This document shows, piece by piece, positions 6,354 through 6,388 of a DNA stretch of 6,388 nucleotides (within the stretch, counting starts at the first letter, position 1; every line of letters begins with the position of its first letter). Origin of the DNA: Candidatus Parepulonipiscium sp. PG-Nun2H_MBin03 (GTDB taxonomy: Bacteria > Bacillota > Clostridia > Lachnospirales > Cellulosilyticaceae). The notes below the pieces were generated by a model. That model was not told the origin of the DNA, made no database searches, and saw only the letters and a list, made by a program, of their open reading frames with translations. Position numbers and translations under genes: made by a program. Location of the stretch: contig MDJN01000062.1 of NCBI GenBank assembly GCA_001995005.1, forward strand, positions 1 to 6,388, in the 5' to 3' direction.

Positions 6354-6388
6354 GCATATCTGGAGAGGGGTCACAAACGATTGAAACC

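Noticed and set aside
6375..6388. GATTGAAAC close to the right edge, resembling the 3' end of many CRISPR repeats
   Set aside because: Only one short match is visible, with no second repeat, spacer or palindromic repeat core; the sequence beyond the edge would be needed.

Overview
The window is AT-rich, with clostridial-style ribosome binding sites (AGGAGG, AAAGGAG, GGAGG), intrinsic terminators and codon use dominated by A/T-ending codons. Together with a YkuD-like wall protein, a Gram-positive-type lipoprotein and a fragment of an Rpn/PD-(D/E)XK transposase-like protein, this suggests a low-GC Firmicute of class Clostridia, plausibly Lachnospirales. I cannot name a genus from sequence alone. 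All confident genes lie on the + strand and every product appears to be exported.

Layout: 1-50 carries two adjacent GC-rich hairpins that stand out from the AT-rich surroundings. 51-179 is a leader with a candidate promoter and inverted repeats. 180-1511 encodes a membrane-anchored protein with Ig-like domains and a C-terminal L,D-transpeptidase (YkuD) fold whose catalytic SHGCxR motif is gone, so it is a predicted pseudoenzyme. 1604-1864 encodes a small, extremely Gly/Tyr/Asn-rich lipoprotein and is followed by a strong terminator hairpin. 1939-5859 encodes a 1306-residue protein with two complete aryl-sulfate sulfotransferase (ASST) units in tandem, both keeping the active-site histidines and arginine, plus a C-terminal membrane helix. 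After a second terminator, an extended -10 promoter precedes a composite reading frame (5907-6323). It joins a remnant of an Rpn-family nuclease/transposase to a short signal-peptide protein ending in the tail of an SLH motif. A terminator closes it, and the last 35 bases show nothing I can interpret.

Working together: the three main genes run in the same direction and all act at the cell surface. The most notable idea, which is inference only, is that a double-headed, membrane-tethered ASST lies directly downstream of a tyrosine-packed acidic lipoprotein. ASSTs transfer sulfate from one phenol to another, and some accept tyrosine in peptides. The pair could therefore form a surface protein-sulfation system, although the ASST may equally act on small phenols.
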